From Datisca glomerata (Eukaryota; Streptophyta; Magnoliopsida; Cucurbitales; Datiscaceae), in the NCBI GenBank assembly GCA_003255025.1, contig QANY01013442.1, positions 62,001 through 126,000 on the forward strand: a stretch of DNA of 64,000 nucleotides, written 5' to 3'. The notes under the pieces were generated by a model that saw only the letters and a program-made list of their open reading frames with translations, was not told the origin of the DNA and did no database searches. Made by a program: the position numbers and the translations under genes. Positions 34,481 to 45,449 of this stretch are shown here, one piece after another; position 1 is the stretch's first letter; each line of letters begins with the position of its first letter.

Positions 34481-35660
34481 ACACTCAAGCCTCGATCAAA
34501 AAAAGGAAATTTTGTTAGTACTTTTTAGTACCGAAAAACTCAATACTACTATTCTTATTGACTCATTGACACCTGAATCAATAATATATCAAGTTATTTA
34601 TATTTGAAGTGAGAATGAGTGTACTTTTGAAATAAAAATTAAATAGTGACATTAAATGATGAAATGAAATGATACGAAAGAATACTGAGTGTTTAGTTCT
34701 CTATGAATACCGAAAATGTTATCGAGAAAAACATAATTATTAGAATATAAAAATTGGGAAAGACTAATTAAGTAAAGTAAGATATAGTAGGCATTCTTCC
34801 ATGTGATAGAAACCAAAGAGAAACACAAGAATAAACAAAGAAAACGAAAATTGGGAGACGGAAAGTTGAAAATAAAGTAAAGGGGAAGGGACAAAAGGCT
34901 TGTCTTAAACCACGTAAGGCAAAAAGGGACACAAACAGCCTGTATCCACACCATTTCCATACATTAAAATGAGGTACAAATCCAACCACACACCACTTCT
35001 CTCTATTCTCTCTCCAGTTGAATAATTTATTTTAACATTTAATACATCCAAAGTATGGCTTAGGGTATCATTTATTAATTTTATTCGATCAATTTCTACG
35101 TCTTTTTTTTTATCAAAATACCATATATACCCATTTCATCTATAAAGTATAATTACAATTTATTTAAACGATAGTTAACTTTATAAAGCTTATTAGTTTC
35201 CAAAAAAATACATTATATAGCTTATCATATATAAAAAAAAGGTCGAAGACATTTTTTCTCCTGATATCAATCTTTCATTCTATATTATTAAAAAAAATGT
35301 AATTTTTTGTTTTATCAAACTAAACTTAAGATTATTTTAAGTGGTTCTCACTAGTCAACTTCTCGTGCATGAAGACCTTAAATTTAGATTTAAAATATGA
35401 AAAATAAAAAAAGAAGACTAGAAGAAGGTCATAATTAGTTATTTAATCTTTAAAATAGTGAGTAAAGAAGGCATTATTGTAATTTGCCCAAACTTTGGGA
35501 AAATAATTCATTCAAAATAGTATAAATCATTGATAACTAAATTGGAAAGAGCCTATTTATCCACATCATCCACAGAATATAGGCTCCAGCTTTTAAAGGG
35601 AGCCTTTCATTGGTCCAAAAGCTCAAAACCCTCCAAGCTTTTCTCTCTCTCTCACTCCAT
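34481..35660 (+). promoter_or_regulatory. Upstream region of the RUP-like gene
   Basis: This is the intergenic region before the WD40 gene. A TATA-box candidate TATAAAT lies at 35521, about 150 bp before the start codon. A CT-rich leader (TTTTCTCTCTCTCTCACTCC) runs directly up to the upstream ATGs. An ACGT-core element (CCACGTAAGG) lies near 34910. In Arabidopsis RUP genes respond to UV-B through the bZIP factor HY5, which binds ACGT cores. Whether these sites act here is unknown. Confidence 0.5.
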
Positions 35661-35675
35661 ATGAATGGGAAATGA
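35661..35675 (+). CDS. Upstream ORF 1 of the RUP-like gene (4 codons)
   Basis: ATG AAT GGG AAA TGA: its stop codon overlaps the main start in the sequence ATGA (35672-35675). This arrangement would allow termination and re-initiation at the main start. It assumes that transcription starts upstream of 35661, which the TATA candidate at 35521 suggests but which was not shown. Confidence 0.45.
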   Translation: MNGK

Positions 35676-35745
35676 AAAACTTATCCACCATTTTCAACCT
35701 TCAATCCCAACAAAACCAAGAAAAAAAAGGAAAAGAAAAGGATAA
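35665..35745 (+). CDS. Upstream ORF 2, overlapping the main ORF out of frame (26 aa)
   Basis: A second ATG at 35665 opens a frame of 26 residues (MGNEKLIHHFQPS..., lysine/arginine-rich tail) that runs across the main start codon in another frame and ends at TAA 35743-35745. Ribosomes starting here would bypass the main AUG. The ATG context is AATGAATGG, a G at +4 and a T at -3, so it is not strong. There is no evidence that the peptide itself is functional. Confidence 0.35.
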   Translation: MGNEKLIHHFQPSIPTKPRKKRKRKG

Positions 35746-36865
35746 ATCAGATGAAGATGAAGAAGCTGATAAACTGTTATTTCATCAACAACACCAAGAG
35801 AAAGCTAGATGTGAATGGGACATCAATTTATCAACCATTGTTTCTTCTTCTACTACTATTGGAGCGAGCTCCGATACTCTCGGTGTTATCGAATTCAACC
35901 CGTCCGAAACCGTCATAGCGACAGGAGGAATTGCGCGGAAGATTAGAATTTATAATACGAATTCTTTGTTACCCCATCAAATTTCCCAAGGTGAGCAAGA
36001 CATTCAACATGTTACTGTATTAGATCATGTTACTGCATGTGAGTACTATATATGTACTCCGGCTAAGCTTAGTAGCCTCCGGTGGAAACCAGGAGCGGGT
36101 GGGCGGGTTCTAGGATCCGGGGATTATGATGGTGTGGTGGTGGAGTACGATCTTGAGAGGAAAATACCTGTTTTTGAGCGTGATGAGCATGGTGGGCGAC
36201 GGGTTTGGAGCGTGGACTATTCACATTGGGATCCGGTTTTAGGTGCATCCGGGTCGGATGATGGAACCATGCAGATGTGGGACCCACGTTGTGAAAGTAG
36301 CGAATGTGTGGCCAAGGTGCAGCCTAACGTGGCAAGTAGCCCAATATGTTGTGTGGAATTCAACCCATTTGGTGGAGCATTGCTAGCCGTTGGATGCGCG
36401 GACCGGAAAGCATACGGGTACGATATCCGAAAAATGGATAACCCGGTAATGGTGTTTGACGGGCATAGAAAAACCATAACGTATGTCCGATTTCTCGACA
36501 GTAGTACGATAATCTCGGCTGGCATTGACGGGTGTTTGAAGTTATGGGATACTGAAAACTCAAGCATGATTCAGACGTACGAGGGGCACGTTAACAACCG
36601 AAGCTTCGTCGGGTTATCGGTGTGGAGGAACGGAGGGCTAATCGGATGCGGGTCCGAAAGTAACCAAGTTTTTGTGTATGATAAGAGGTGGGGAGAGCCA
36701 ATATGGGTGCATGAGTTTGAGCAAATGGGTAAAGAAAGGTGTGATCATGGGCTTGTTAGTAGTGTCTGTTGGAGGCAAATGGGTGAGGAAGAATGCACCC
36801 TAGTGGCAGGAGGGTCAGATGGAGTTTTGCAAATTTTTGCTGGCAAAAGGAAGTCAATTTTATAG
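35672..36865 (+). CDS. RUP2: RUP1/RUP2-like WD40 repeat protein (UV-B signalling repressor)
   Basis: A 397-residue single-exon protein. A charged, low-complexity N-terminus (residues 1-45) precedes seven WD40 blades, at about 69-97, 131-162, 171-206, 222-253, 263-296, 304-340 and 358-390. The third blade ends WDPR (203-206), a WDxR motif of DDB1-binding WD40 proteins. The fifth ends LWDTEN. In Arabidopsis the intronless RUP1 and RUP2 (also EFO1/EFO2; about 370-385 aa) bind the UV-B receptor UVR8, drive its return to the inactive dimer, and associate with CUL4-DDB1. Length, lack of introns and blade sequences fit this family, and the relation to COP1/SPA WD40 domains explains the resemblance. 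The symbol RUP2 marks the family; RUP1 versus RUP2 is not resolved. Expected location is nucleus and cytosol. Two upstream ATGs overlap the start. Confidence 0.88.
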   Translation: MKNLSTIFNLQSQQNQEKKGKEKDKSDEDEEADKLLFHQQHQEKARCEWDINLSTIVSSSTTIGASSDTLGVIEFNPSETVIATGGIARKIRIYNTNSLLPHQISQGEQDIQHVTVLDHVTACEYYICTPAKLSSLRWKPGAGGRVLGSGDYDGVVVEYDLERKIPVFERDEHGGRRVWSVDYSHWDPVLGASGSDDGTMQMWDPRCESSECVAKVQPNVASSPICCVEFNPFGGALLAVGCADRKAYGYDIRKMDNPVMVFDGHRKTITYVRFLDSSTIISAGIDGCLKLWDTENSSMIQTYEGHVNNRSFVGLSVWRNGGLIGCGSESNQVFVYDKRWGEPIWVHEFEQMGKERCDHGLVSSVCWRQMGEEECTLVAGGSDGVLQIFAGKRKSIL

Positions 36866-37983
36866 TAAAAAATAGAATTTTAAATTCTATCTGATTCATT
36901 TTTACTCAAAATGCTAACCAATTTACAGCTCTGTAATTGTTCTCTTGTTTGTGCCTTATTTTTTTAATTATAAATTTGGAAATCTTTCGCTTGCACCTTT
37001 CTTATCATAGAGAGCCTTTCTTTTATGCATTAATTTAACAATGTAGCACATATTTACATGAAATAATACACATCTTATGGATATCAAGGAATTGTGTGTG
37101 AGCAAGAGTTGAGACTTTTACAATAGTTATGTTAGTTTAAAGGCGTGTGAAATATATGGCTTTACCATATGGTTAGTACTAATTACTAAAGTCTTATGAT
37201 TAGTATTTGCATGGTTTTTTATTTGACACTTTCACAAATAAAAAAAAGTTTAATACAGTAGTTGGTCTTTACAATTCTAATTTCCTTCTAATTTAGTTAA
37301 CGTGATCCTCATAAAAATTTTGTTTTTCCACAATTGAGTTATCGTGTATATGTCACTCATGTCATTGCTAGAATCATGCATGTCATTGCTATTAGGTAGA
37401 ATCTTGTATGGTAGTCCGTATTTATTTCATAATTTTTCATATCATCGGTATGGAGATCACTCTCAAATGCTGAGAATTTTTTTTCCCGACATTGATATTG
37501 AGATTAATCCCTGCTGTAAGATCTGGTCAGGTTTATCCCAGTCTTAGATTCGTTGAAGAGAGGGTTACTGGCTCAATAGGTAGCCCACTCTAATTTTACA
37601 TTCTCTTCTTGTCATTTCCACTCAAACCCTAGGCTAAATCAAACCCTTCTTTCTCTCTCTCTAAGATGGTCATCTCCTTTGACCAAGCAGTCGAAGCTTA
37701 AATCCGGCCTCACCGTCTCTCTCTCCACGGTGATCTTGGTGTTGTCCTTCATTGTTCTCTCTCTATCGTAAATTTAGGATTTTCTACATTTTCCTTTTTC
37801 TTTTCATTTTCATTCAAACCCTAAAGTCTAAACCAAACTCAGTTTTTCCCTTCTCTCTCGGTGCCGCTAGCCCTCTATCCATAGCGGTCTTGGTGCTCTC
37901 TTCGTGCTATCTCTCCGTCATTTTATCTCGCAGTCGTGCTCTCTCTTTGTTGGAAATTTTGCCTCCCAGATTCTTGACGTTCT
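36866..37983. other. Downstream region of the RUP-like gene
   Basis: 3' untranslated and intergenic sequence. Two related CT-rich, transcript-leader-like stretches occur at about 37590-37720 and 37745-37980 (both with a CAAACCCTA motif and CTCTCTCT runs), the second leading into the ARIADNE-like pseudogene. The short open frames here (37344-37547, 37752-38000) have no recognised domain. Confidence 0.45.
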
Positions 37984-37997
37984 CAATCTCATTGCTA

Positions 37998-39607
37998 TGA
38001 CTTACGAAGATGATGAGGAAGAAGATCCTAGTAGTGGAACTATTCTGGTCACCTGACTCATCGAACAGCATGTTGGCTCACGACGGAAGTTACACAGAGG
38101 TGTGGAAAATTTCAGGTGAGGCTACCGTTGTGAGTAGAATCAGTGAGGCGATTATGTACTCTATCTCCCTCTCTCTTGTCATCTCTTAATCGTGAGCAAA
38201 ATTAGAAGATTATGTACTCTCTCTCCCTCTCTCTTTTCATATCTCTTTGTTTGTTTTTGTAAGTTTCTTCTCTTTTTGTTGGTTTGGTTGTTCAGGTCTT
38301 AAGGAATATGGATTTCCCAATGTACCGTTGTAGGTATAATTTTCATTCTTTCTTTTGGTGTTCTAGCTACTGGAAATTATTTTAGACAACGATGAAAATA
38401 TATTTTATACTACGAGTGCGATGGAAGCTAAGGTTCTAAAGAAGACTAACATGTATTTTTTCACTGGTTACTTGAAAAATATTCTTATCACTTAATGATG
38501 CTCTTATTCCTTAGCTGCATAGCTTGTCAAATTAGTTGCTTGAGTTCTAATCTTAGCTTAGTCGTCCCAAATTCCAGAATGATCTCTCTCTCATCCCTCT
38601 GTATGTTTGTGTGTGTGACCATCATTCTCGTAATATTTCTTTTGCATTATTCTCCAACACTTTACTGAATGTTTTTGTCATGATAGCTGTGTGTGAATGC
38701 CTAAACATAAAATATATCTCTATGTCCCCTCCTTTGTATTTGTATTATCAAATCTTACCTAAGCTGACTACAATATTGTCTCAGTAAAACTATACCATCT
38801 TGAGTGAGGCAGATATACATCAGCGCCTGGAGGAAGATATCATACGGATATCCACTGTCCTTTCCATTCCAAAAGTTGTAGCTAGTATCCTGCTTTGCTG
38901 ATATGATTGGTATATCTTTGGCCGACGTGCCATTCTTTTCTTTCTAAATAATATAGTTTCCTCTGGTTTGTGTAAGCAGTCATAGTGTTGTATTTCTGTA
39001 TGAGTAAACTAATCCAAAAGGAAACGGTGAAACTGCAATTGTTAGTTTAAACTACCTTGTGTATTAGATTACATTTTATGTGGAGCTTGCATGGTCATCT
39101 TCCCCTACAAGCACAAACTAGATTTTATGTATCCCAAAGAATGCACAAGTTTCTATATGGCCTTTCTAGCAATAATATAATGTCCTTGTACTTGCAGAAG
39201 TATTAGTTGAGCACATGATGAATGGTTTGCTGATGAAGAAAAGGTGTGTAGGACTGTTGGGTTATTGGAGAATCATGTTGTTCGTATCCAAATGCAAAAG
39301 AAGTAAGCTGAATCTTTAGTGTCAGTATTGCATAAATTTTTTTTAGTTTCTCAGATTGTTTATTTTACATGTTTAAGTTTCTGGTTCATAGCTAAAGTTA
39401 AGTCCCCCTTCTTTTAGACATTTATCTTGTGTAATCTTTTTGTGATTGTACTATTTTTATTTCTCTTTCATTTTGAGTTATTTAAATAATGGTTTTTTTA
39501 GACCAAATGGTCTCTTGCTCCAGGCAGTGATTATGTTGTAGCTTTTGTCGTTGGCAGAGGAAGCTATGATGTTACTTCTCGTTGCTCATTTAGTTTTTGG
39601 TGGAATG
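37998..39607 (+). pseudogene. ARIADNE-type RBR ubiquitin ligase pseudogene with introns
   Basis: Separate exon-like blocks appear in the order found in plant ARIADNE (ARI) proteins. First, ATG at 37998 with an acidic start (MTYEDDEEEDPSSGT). Next, at about 38800-38890, LSEADIHQRLEEDIIRISTV and LSIPKVVASILL. Next, at about 39195-39290, AHDEWFADEEKVCRTVGLLE. Last, at about 39525-39597, PGSDYVVAFVVGRGSYDVTS followed by RCSFSFWWN and a GTAAGT donor; this is the IBR region. Stops interrupt the blocks (for example after SILLC and in SIS*AHDEW). RING1 is absent, and zinc-binding cysteines of the IBR are replaced (GSDY for GCDY, FWWN for FCWN). It cannot form an active E3 and is a decayed copy, probably duplicated from an intact ARI elsewhere. 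Confidence 0.75.
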
Positions 39608-40239
39608 TAAGTTTCTTGATATGTTTGCATGTTTTGTTTTCAACGTGCAAAATTTACCTTGTTGATTCTTTGGTTGTAGTGTTATGTTATGATAATAGCC
39701 ATGTTTATTGTGTTGTTCAAAGTGACTAATCTCAATTAATGAAGCTTACCATATAAGCTAAATTGACTAACTCATGAAGTTGTAACTCGTGATTTGTTTG
39801 AGGCCATCTTCACTGGTTTTGTAACAACCTATGTGATTCTACACTTAAATTTACATTATTGTGGTATGCTTCCTTCGATTCTGATTCAGGATCTTGTTAT
39901 TTATCTCTTTTGGAATTATGCTTAGAACCATATTATTTCTTTGATTCTGGGTCTTGTTATTTATCTCCATTGTTGTTTTCTTTTTTCTAGATTTTTGATA
40001 TCGTCACCAAGCATTATAATATATTTTGATTTTGGCGATAATGTCCCTGAAGAGAGCATGAAGAAATGGAAGGATCTCTATATGAAGAGTGTAGATCGAG
40101 ATGAGACATGCATTATAACTTGATTTCGAGGGTAAAATGGTGCAACTGAATGAGTCACTAAAAAGTACCAGGATTTGCATCTTGTTCTGCTACTTTCTGG
40201 TTTAATAGTTGTGTAGTGATGTATAGAAGTAGGTTTAAA
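39608..40239. other. Tail of the ARIADNE-like region
   Basis: AT-rich sequence with no further clear ARI exon. A short frame around 40030-40121 (NVPEESMKKWKDLYMKS...) reads like coding sequence but I do not recognise it and cannot place it in ARI. Confidence 0.35.
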
Positions 40240-40429
40240 GTGTGTTTGAAAGATATTTGTATCGGAATAAATATTCATTTGTAGTGGCACTTAATTCAAT
40301 TTCAAATATAAGTGAAAATAGTTAATGTTTGTATTGAGAAATCAAGAAATTTGAGACAAAAAACATTATGTTACTCGACAGAGCAATCGTGCATATGACC
40401 TTCACCGAGGCCTTATCTGAATTGATGAA

Positions 40430-41470
40430 ATGGAAGGATCACTACAAAGAGTATATATTAAGTTAAGTTCATGAGAATGGCTAAGTATATGAAATTACCA
40501 AGTGTGTGAATATAGTTAAGTCCATGAAAATGGCTAAGTGTGTGTAAGTAAAATGGTTACGTGTGTGCAAATAAAAATGCTAAGTGTGTGAAAATAGACA
40601 AGTATATGAAAATGACTAAGTGTGTGTAAATAATAATGATTAAATGAGTGAAAAATGCTAAGCGCATGAAAATGGGGAAATGTGTGAAAATAACCAAGTG
40701 CTTGAAAATTAAAAAGTATATGAAATTTACTAAATTTGATTTAACAGTAAAATGTGACCTTGAGAGTTATACGTATTCATCAAACCGATAAATATGACTT
40801 ACCAATCATCATAACATCATGACCTAAGTCACCAAAAATTTTAAGTGTGTAAAAATGACAAATTGTATGAAAATAATGAAGTGTATGAGAAGATATATGA
40901 TTGCCATGTGGTGATGACGTTTAGACCCAAACACCATATGGGGGGACCTAACCGCCATCGCTAAATTGCGAAGTGTTTGTGAAAATTTGAAAACATGGCT
41001 AAGCGTGTACAAATGACTTAGTGTGTAAAAATGACCAAGTGTAGCAAAACAACTACATGAAAAATGACAAGAATATGAAAATGTATGAAAATGACCAAGT
41101 GTGCGAGTATATAATTTATCGACTATGATAATGTATGCGAAAATGTCTAAGTGCATGAAATGACCAAATGTGTAAAAATGACTAAGTGTGTGAAAATAAC
41201 TAAGTGTATGAAAATGTAAAGTGTGTGAAATTGGCTAAGTTGCAAAATTACTAAGTGTGTGAAAATAACAAAGTGTATGAAAATAACAAAGTGTATGAGC
41301 AAGTATACCAACTGAAAATATGGCGATTGTATGTGAAATGTCTAAGTGCATGAAAATATGCTTAAGTGATAAAACCAGTATGTAAAAATGTCAAAGGGTT
41401 AGAAAATTGCTAAGTGAATGAAAATTGTCAAGGTGTGTGGCTAAGTTATAAAAATGCCTAAGTGTAGAAC
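40430..41470. repeat. Degenerate tandem repeat of TAAGTGTGTGAAAATGAC-like units
   Basis: About 40 or more imperfect units of 16-20 bp based on CTAAGTGTGTGAAAATGA fill much of the interval, interrupted by a unique piece at about 40730-40840 and another at 40900-40980. Unit length and sequence vary, so the array is old. Confidence 0.8.
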
Positions 41471-41720
41471 TAAAATCGCCGGTACAGAACCAAAACCTGT
41501 CACTAAAGACACTAAAACCACCACTATGGACACTAAAACCGCCGTAATAGATGTGAAAACCATTGCAATTGACACTAAAGCCGCCACAATAGACGTTAAA
41601 CCGCCATAATGGACATTAGAACTGCCTCAATTGACACTAAAACCGCTGTAATAGACACTAAAACTGCTGATATATAGACACTAAAATCGTCGCAATAGGC
41701 ATTAAAACCACCAGTATTGG
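41470..41720. repeat. Degenerate tandem repeat of ACTAAAACCGCC-like units
   Basis: About ten imperfect units of 22-28 bp built on GACACTAAAACCGCCRTAATA. It follows directly on the previous array and shares its loose periodicity. A weaker relative appears at about 43140-43310 (AAAACCGCTAGTAC and similar). Confidence 0.75.
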
Positions 41721-41771
41721 GGACCTAAACGTCCAAACACTACACTAGGGCCCAAACGTCACAATGAGTAC

Positions 41772-41819
41772 CTAAATGCCATCACTACATGGCGAGTACC
41801 ATGTAGTGATGGCGTTTAG
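41772..41819. repeat. Inverted repeat, 21-bp arms with 6-nt loop
   Basis: Arms 41772-41792 and 41799-41819 pair over GCCATCACTACATGG without mismatch (15 bp), plus CTAAA with one mismatch in between; the loop is CGAGTA. It lies in sequence with repeated GGCGTTTAG/CTAAACGCC motifs (41700-41890 and 42370-42550). Confidence 0.85.
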
Positions 41820-43299
41820 AGCCAAGAGGTGGCGTTAGGGCTCCTAAAAGTCATTCTCTCAGTGGCGTTTGGGCTCCTAACGCCCAAATATGGTTAGATT
41901 TAAAAAATATATATACATATATTATAAGATTATAAATTAAAAATATTAATGAGGTTATTTTCCAACTTTAATAGGGTTAAATTATAGAATAAAATGTTAC
42001 ATTTCAAATTTCAATATTTAATTTCAAACTTACAGCGGATAAGTTCGATTTAACGGTAGAATCCGACATTGTGATTATACGTGTTCGTCAAACCGATAAA
42101 TATGATATACCTACCATCATAACATCATGATCTATAATTATATATGGTGAAAACTTGTCTCGCTTGATACTTGTCACAAAAGCACAACAAAATTATCAAT
42201 GACAATTTTTTTTTAGTTTATAAATAAGTGTTCAATTGTTTCGGGAATTCTTACTTAATCCAATCTAGTTTCGCATAATAAGTGAATATCATGAATGTTT
42301 GCATTGAGAGAACAATTTTTTTTTATCGGTGATTAATTAAAAAATAATAATTTTGGGGTTTATGGTGAATATGATGATTAGAACCATTTAAATGGCAATT
42401 AGAGCCATTTGATGGCGTTTAGGGACCACTATGGCGATCGCCTATCTAGGTATGGCGATTAGGAAGTGCAATGGTGATTGAAGCCATTTGAATGACGCTT
42501 GGTCATGAAGATGTAATTAACACTTTCAGGATGACGATTAGAGACATGATGAGGTGTTCACCAAAATTTAAAAATTAATTTTCTTCAAGATAATCTTCTA
42601 AAATATAGTGGGGTTCACCATAAATCTAAAGGTGCTCACTTCCAACCTTGGGGGTTATACATGTTCATTAAATAGTGAAAAATTATGAATCAATAAATGT
42701 AAGACATAATAGTGTGGAAAATGATAATTGTAAGACATAATTGTATGAAAGAGATGAAGAGATCTAGAATTCAGACCTATATATAATTGTACTACATACT
42801 TATTGATTTCGATTTCATACATGAACCGGGATTTAGGGTTATACATGTTCATTAAATGGTAAAACAAAAAGTTTACTTGATACTTGTCATAAAATCACAG
42901 TAACATAATAAATAATACGTTCGTAAGCGTTTATGAATAAGTGTTCAATTTTTTAACAAATCATTACTTAATTCAAATCTAATTTAAAATATAAGTGAAG
43001 GTACTTAATGTCCGCATTGAAAAATCGAGAATTTTGATAACTTTGTTTGCGATTCATCGAATATATCCTGAGCAATTTAAAAAAATTAAATTTGTTGAAA
43101 AACCTCCGTAAAAGGTCATAAAAATCATTGTATAGATGCAAAACTGCCAAAAAACAATAAAAACCACCAAAAATTAAAAAAAAAGCGAGGAACCACTGTC
43201 ATATGGACAAAAACCGCTAGTACAGGATGCTAAAACGGTCGTTATAGGGTAGAGAAGCTGCCGGTATGGAGCATAAAAAACATCGGTAAAAGGTTCTAA

Positions 43300-43800
43300 A
43301 ATCACCGAAATAAAGCCATCGAAAATGTACAGGGGTTTACCGAAAATATACAGGGGTTCATCAAATATGTATCGGGATTCACCAAATATGTAGCGTGGTT
43401 CACCAAATAAGTATAAATTAATAATTTTTGGAGGAGTTCACCAAATATGTACTGGAGTTCACCAAATATATAGTGATGTTCACCAAATACGTACAAATTA
43501 ATAATTTTTGAAAGGGTTCACCAAATATGTACTGGGTTTCGCATGTATTAAAGTTCACCTAATATGTACAAAATTGACTTTGTACATATTTGATGAACCC
43601 TAGTACATATTTGGTGAACCCTTCTAAGAATTATTAATTTGTACGTATTTAGTGAAACTCAGTACATATTTGATGAACCCTAGTACATATTTGGTGAACA
43701 CTTCTAAAAATTATTAATTTGTACGTATTTAGTGAAACTCAGTACATATTTGATGAACCCCGATACATATTGATGGACATTTGTACATATTTAATGAACC
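43300..43800. repeat. Tandem and inverted TTCACCAAATATGTAC repeats, foldback
   Basis: Units based on GTTCACCAAATATGTAC run left to right up to about 43572, and their reverse complement (GTACATATTTGGTGAAC) runs from 43579 onward. At the centre TGTACAAA (43565-43572) and TTTGTACA (43579-43586) flank a 6-nt loop. The arms extend about 85 bp with indels and include GTACAAATTAATAATT on the left and AATTATTAATTTGTAC on the right. The right arm is itself duplicated with an 80-bp period. Confidence 0.85.
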
Positions 43801-43830
43801 CTAAAAAATGATCGTCTGGGCCTTGTGTGA

Positions 43831-45440
43831 CTCGGATTGCTCCAATAACAATTTAAGAGCCACAATGGCCCGACATCAATGTCGGGAATATATTTTTGAC
43901 ATTGTAGAAGTTTCCCATTGGTATCTAATGAACTAAAGCCATTTCTAAGCTCATTGTTAAAAAATAACAATAATGGTGAACGAGAACTTAAGGGGATGAA
44001 TAAAAAAAAGTTGACGAGGCGTTACTTATGAGAAAATGGTTAAACTTAAATGGTGTTAATTTGACTATCCTGATCACCGTATACCATGCCAAAGGCTAAA
44101 GGTACACAAAAGGAATGTATCGAGAAAATGTGCAATGGAGGACGATGTTATAAAGACTAATTTCATCTTTCATAGATCTTGTTCACTAATTTAGTTTGGG
44201 CACTTTAAAAGTTTTTTTACTAAGACACAGTTTAATTCTCTTCCAAAGCCCTCCAATACAAAATCTTTAGAAAAATGTTAAAACAAGATTTTATATTGAA
44301 AATTAAAAGGGTATCGATAAATTTTACACTAAACATAACGAAAACTTAATCTATCAAACTTGTCTCATTTATGGTACTACACAATGAACTCATTTTTAAA
44401 CATGAGAAACATGTTGAATAAGAAATCACGTACAAATGACATTTTGCTAAGAGCCTTTTAACTAACGGATTTATACAAAATAGCACTTAATTATAATTTA
44501 TAAGAAGTTTAGATATAATAACTAAATGAGCTAAAACATTGTGAATTATAAATTGCAAAAGAGTGTTTCAGCAATTTGGGCCGAAAGAAAACCTAAAGTT
44601 TTGCAACACGCATTGGATTGTACATTCATTTCTTAGTCTTTTATTATTGGGCCTGTGCCCTCCTCTTATAAAGGATTCCAACCAGTAATGTTAATAAATA
44701 GTGAATTTTAAAAAAACTCATAAAAAATGATCGCTCACTGACATGATTTTTGAAAAAAAAAATCACTAAAGAGAAAATTCACCCCACACACACCACTGTA
44801 TCAAATTTTAATAATTTATATAATATATACAGTAAATATTATATACACATATATAATTTTCACAGTATATTCTATATATTCAATATATATTACATAAACT
44901 TTATGGATGAAATTCAAAACTTCGTTGGTGCGCGTGAGTGACGATTTTTGTAACGGAATTTTGATTTTTTTTAAATTTGGGTGGCTATTTTTCATTTTTA
45001 TTTCATCTTGGGTAATTTTTATTTATTTTTCTTAAAAATTGTATATTCTTAATGTTGGCCTGATTCCAACCCTGATTTTTGACCTTTATCTTCCGTTCTT
45101 TATCAAGTAATTACACCAAATAGACATGTTTTGAAACTCACTTTAAGAAATAACAGTTTTTTTTTTCAATTTTAGAAAAATAGATGTTTTTTGTCACGAC
45201 ATCAATCCTTGACTAATTGAGATTTGAAGAGACAAAATTGCCCCTGATTTTACAGATTTTCAAATATGATTTTATCTCATTTTTTTATTAATTATATCAA
45301 TGTTTAATTAATGATGTTAATTCTTTCCTTGTTTATAGTCATCAATCCTTGACTAATATTTAATTGATGATGTTGATTCTTTCCTTGTTTATAACTAATC
45401 TCGATTATAAAATATATTAAAGTAATTGGATAATTCAATT
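43831..45440. other. AT-rich intergenic stretch
   Basis: No supported gene. The open frame at 44750-44941 is an AT-rich Y/I/N run without a domain. A short repeat (GATGTTGATTCTTTCCTTG, twice near 45325-45385) precedes the satellite. Confidence 0.45.
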
Positions 45441-45449
45441 AATTAGTTA

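Larger units (their letters stand above)
40250..43040. repeat. Dispersed repeat module, three diverged copies
   Basis: Related segments recur at 40250-40370 with 40733-40826, at 42045-42330, and at 42830-43040. Shared text includes ATACGTRTTCRTCAAACCGA, TCATAACATCATGA, TTGATACTTGTCA, ATAAGTGTTCAATT and AATGTTTGTATTGAGA. The copies are separated by the simple tandem arrays below, so the whole 40.2-43.8 kb block seems to be one rearranged repeat family. Confidence 0.6.

Noticed and set aside
36069..36567. Minus-strand open frames inside the RUP-like gene
   Set aside because: They are antisense shadows of a clear WD40 coding sequence.
40030..40121. NVPEESMKKWKDLYMKS frame as an ARIADNE exon
   Set aside because: It matches no block of ARI that I know, and no acceptor/donor pair fits the order of the preceding exons.
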